Shown here: positions 34,193-36,063 of the stretch, in pieces
Position numbering within the stretch: the first letter of the stretch is position 1
Layout of the letters: every line of letters starts with the position of its first letter
NCBI GenBank assembly: GCA_011523835.1
Contig: WTFZ01000097.1
Span: forward strand, 1 to 36,063
Origin: Synechococcus sp. CO36386bin_29
GTDB taxonomy: Bacteria; Cyanobacteriota; Cyanobacteriia; PCC-6307; Cyanobiaceae
Reading direction: 5' to 3'
DNA: 36,063 nucleotides
Position numbers and translations under genes: made by a program
The notes under the pieces: model-generated
What the model was told of the DNA's origin: nothing
The model's input: only the letters and a program-made list of their open reading frames with translations
Database searches by the model: none

Positions 34193-36058
34193 TTAGGGGG
34201 AGACACCAGCGGCCGCCTTCACCAGACGGACAACTCCTCGTTCGGCTAAACCTTGGGCCAGCTCCACACCCATGCGTCTTGCATCCGGTTCACGGATCAG
34301 ACGCGGCAGGCGACTGAACACCAGATCAGGGCTGAACCCAGGCAGTTGCTGCAGAACAGAGATCAGTTGCCTGATCGGTTCAAGGTCGAGGTAGTTGCTT
34401 TGGTCGAAGCTGTCGCTTGCCTCCAGAAGCACGGGCGGCTGTAGAGGACGTGGCAGGCGCCGTCCGATCCGTTGCAGGGTCATCCAGCTCAGGGCATCGA
34501 GGCGATCCGCGACGGCATCCACCAGTTGACGGCGCAGCATGCCGCCATTGGCTGAGAAGAGGAAATCGAGAACCTGATCAAGAAGTGCCTCGAGATCGAG
34601 TTGATCCTGGCTGGCGGCACTGGCGACCAGATTTTCCAGACGGGTCCAGCGGAAGATGTCGCCGTCAAACAGCATTTCCCGAAGACTCATCCGCAGTTGA
34701 GGATCTGGATCCTCCATCAGTCGTCTTGCGAAATAGGGGTAGGCCGCACCAAGAATCTTGAAATCGGAATCCACACTGAGGGCGATGCCCTCGAGGGTGA
34801 CCAGGGATCGGATGATCAGTGCGTAATAGGGAGGAACCCTGAAGGGGAATTTGTACATCACCCCGGACAGGTCGTCGGTGACCGCTTTGAAGTCCATCCG
34901 GCTGACACCGGCCTCCAGCGCCTGGCTGAACACGGTTTCAAATGCGGGAACGATCGGCTCGAGATTCACATCCTCTGCAAGGAATCCGAGGCTGACGAAA
35001 TCCTTGGAGAGTTTCCCGAAATTGCGGTTCACAAGGTGGACGACAGCCTGAATCAGTCCGGTCCTTGACTCTCGGGTTACCTCACTCATCATCCCGAAGT
35101 CGAGATAGCAGAGCCGGCCGTCTTCAAGGGCCAGCAGATTGCCGGGATGGGGATCGGCATGAAAGAAACCGTGTTCCAGCAATTGCTGAAGGCTGCAGCT
35201 CACGCCCACCTCCACCATGTCATCGGGGTCGATGCCCAGTTGGCGTACCGCTTCGAGATTGGTGAGCTTCACCCCATCGATCCATTCCATCGTGAGCACC
35301 CGACGGCTGGTGGCTTCCCGAAAGATGAGGGGAACAGCGATTCGTGGGTTATGGCTGTGCAGTTCGCTGAATCGTTCGGCATTGCTGGCCTCATTCAGAT
35401 AGTCCATCTCCTCGAAAACCCGCCGCCCCAGTTCATCGATGAGGGCGACGAGATCACTGCGGATCAAGCCGATGTTGGAGTTCAGCCAGGCGGCGATGTT
35501 GCGCACGATGTAGAGATCAAGAGTGATCTGCTCCCGCAGGCCCGGTCGCTGCACCTTCACGGCCACGCGCTGGCCGTTCTTCAGCACTCCGCGATGAACC
35601 TGTCCGAGCGACGCTGCGGAAATCGGTTCCCGTTCCAGGGATTCATAAATGTCATCCACAGGCGCACCAAGGTCCTCTTCGATGCAAGCCATCGCCAGGT
35701 CGCTGTCGAAACCCGGCAGTTGATCCTGCAGCTGGGCGAGTTCCTCCAGCAGCACCGGGGGAACGATGTCCGGACGGGTGGACAACGCCTGACCTGCCTT
35801 GATAAACGCCGGGCCAAGGTCCACCAACAGGTTTGCGAATTCCCTGGCTCTCGCCCGCGCTCGTTTCTGATCGCTCAGCAGCCCGAGCACTTTGTCGGTG
35901 CCTACGCCCAGCAGGAACAGGCCGATGGGCACCAGGGTCTGCCAGAGACGCCTCAGCAGCCGTTGCGGGTGACCGGCGTAAATCCTTGTGATCGCTGCAG
36001 GGTCATAGGTGAGAAGACCCGAGGCTTCGATGAAATCTCCAAGTTCCTGTGGGGCCAC
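34193..36058 (-). CDS. ABC1/AarF (UbiB) family protein kinase-like protein, 5' end at window edge
   Basis: At least 621 residues of an ABC1-family atypical kinase, linked in cyanobacteria and plastids to prenyl-quinone and lipid homeostasis. Visible: a membrane-like segment (LVPIGLFLLGVGT, about 42-54), the family KxGQ motif as AFIKAGQALSTRPDIVPP, the Ala-rich-loop position SAASLGQVHRG, VAVKVQRPG with the ATP-site lysine, EEMDYLNEASNAERF (ExD), HADPHPGNLLAL (catalytic) and YLDFGMM (metal-binding DFG). The SAAS loop is one change from the usual AAAS. The GTG at 36058 gives MAPQELGDF; the frame has no stop in the remaining 5 bases, so the true start may lie outside the window. Confidence 0.92.
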   Translation of the reverse strand: MAPQELGDFIEASGLLTYDPAAITRIYAGHPQRLLRRLWQTLVPIGLFLLGVGTDKVLGLLSDQKRARARAREFANLLVDLGPAFIKAGQALSTRPDIVPPVLLEELAQLQDQLPGFDSDLAMACIEEDLGAPVDDIYESLEREPISAASLGQVHRGVLKNGQRVAVKVQRPGLREQITLDLYIVRNIAAWLNSNIGLIRSDLVALIDELGRRVFEEMDYLNEASNAERFSELHSHNPRIAVPLIFREATSRRVLTMEWIDGVKLTNLEAVRQLGIDPDDMVEVGVSCSLQQLLEHGFFHADPHPGNLLALEDGRLCYLDFGMMSEVTRESRTGLIQAVVHLVNRNFGKLSKDFVSLGFLAEDVNLEPIVPAFETVFSQALEAGVSRMDFKAVTDDLSGVMYKFPFRVPPYYALIIRSLVTLEGIALSVDSDFKILGAAYPYFARRLMEDPDPQLRMSLREMLFDGDIFRWTRLENLVASAASQDQLDLEALLDQVLDFLFSANGGMLRRQLVDAVADRLDALSWMTLQRIGRRLPRPLQPPVLLEASDSFDQSNYLDLEPIRQLISVLQQLPGFSPDLVFSRLPRLIREPDARRMGVELAQGLAERGVVRLVKAAAGVSP

Positions 36059-36063
36059 GGGCC

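Noticed and set aside
1-36063. tRNA, rRNA, CRISPR array, insertion sequence or prophage
   Set aside because: I found no transposase or integrase genes, no regularly spaced repeats and no tRNA-like structures; genes are packed housekeeping genes with uniform composition.

Overview
The window looks like a core-genome segment of a marine picocyanobacterium of the Synechococcus type. The evidence is a GC-rich composition, a plastid-type dual-cofactor Gap2 GAPDH, a glycine-rich RRM protein, DUF502, DUF1400 and HpsJ-like proteins typical of cyanobacteria, and a gene order that, as far as I recall, matches the region beside dnaN at the start of Prochlorococcus and marine Synechococcus chromosomes, read here in reverse. 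I see no mobile elements, CRISPR arrays, tRNA or rRNA genes, and no gene that looks recently acquired.

Layout, left to right. 1-4.4 kb: the 3' end of thiL (+), convergent with gap2 (-) across a clear terminator; then murC-murB-ebfC (+), two peptidoglycan-precursor enzymes and a nucleoid-associated protein. 4.4-7.4 kb (-): grpE-dnaJ chaperones, a small TusA-like protein and the ribosome-assembly GTPase rsgA. 7.5-11.6 kb (+): pilB-pilT-pilC, the motor ATPases and platform protein of a type IV pilus, without pilin genes. 11.6-13.3 kb (-): msrB with a Tat-like signal and an overlapping flavoprotein. 13.4-14.4 kb (+): dusA. 14.4-18.0 kb (-): the RRM protein with a structured upstream region, argH, and a GAF/PP2C phosphatase. 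18.1-21.6 kb (-): ftsY, nusB, DUF502 and an HpsJ-like membrane protein. 21.7-26.1 kb (+): queG, a secreted TPR protein and a GyrA/ParC-type topoisomerase subunit, ending 2 nt from the convergent purF. 26.1-32.0 kb (-): dnaN, a PRC-barrel protein, purL and purF, tightly packed as one transcription unit. 31.96-32.42 kb: the only long intergenic gap, with DnaA-box-like motifs, an exact 20-bp direct repeat and an A+T-rich stretch; it is the best candidate for oriC. 32.4-36.1 kb (-): thrC, a secreted stand-alone DUF1400 protein and an ABC1/AarF kinase running to the window edge.

The genes left of the candidate origin form divergent and convergent blocks of housekeeping functions: replication and supercoiling, purine synthesis, translation quality, protein targeting, cell wall and carbon fixation. 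Novelty here is modest. The parts most worth checking are the origin-like region, the three inverted repeats plus a GTA-N8-TAC palindrome upstream of the RRM gene, a PilB with an extra C-terminal zinc-ribbon-like tail, a TusA-like protein with CPLN instead of CPxP, a Tat-signal MsrB, and the uncharacterised PRC-barrel protein in the dnaN operon. All function calls come from reading motifs by eye; no search was run.
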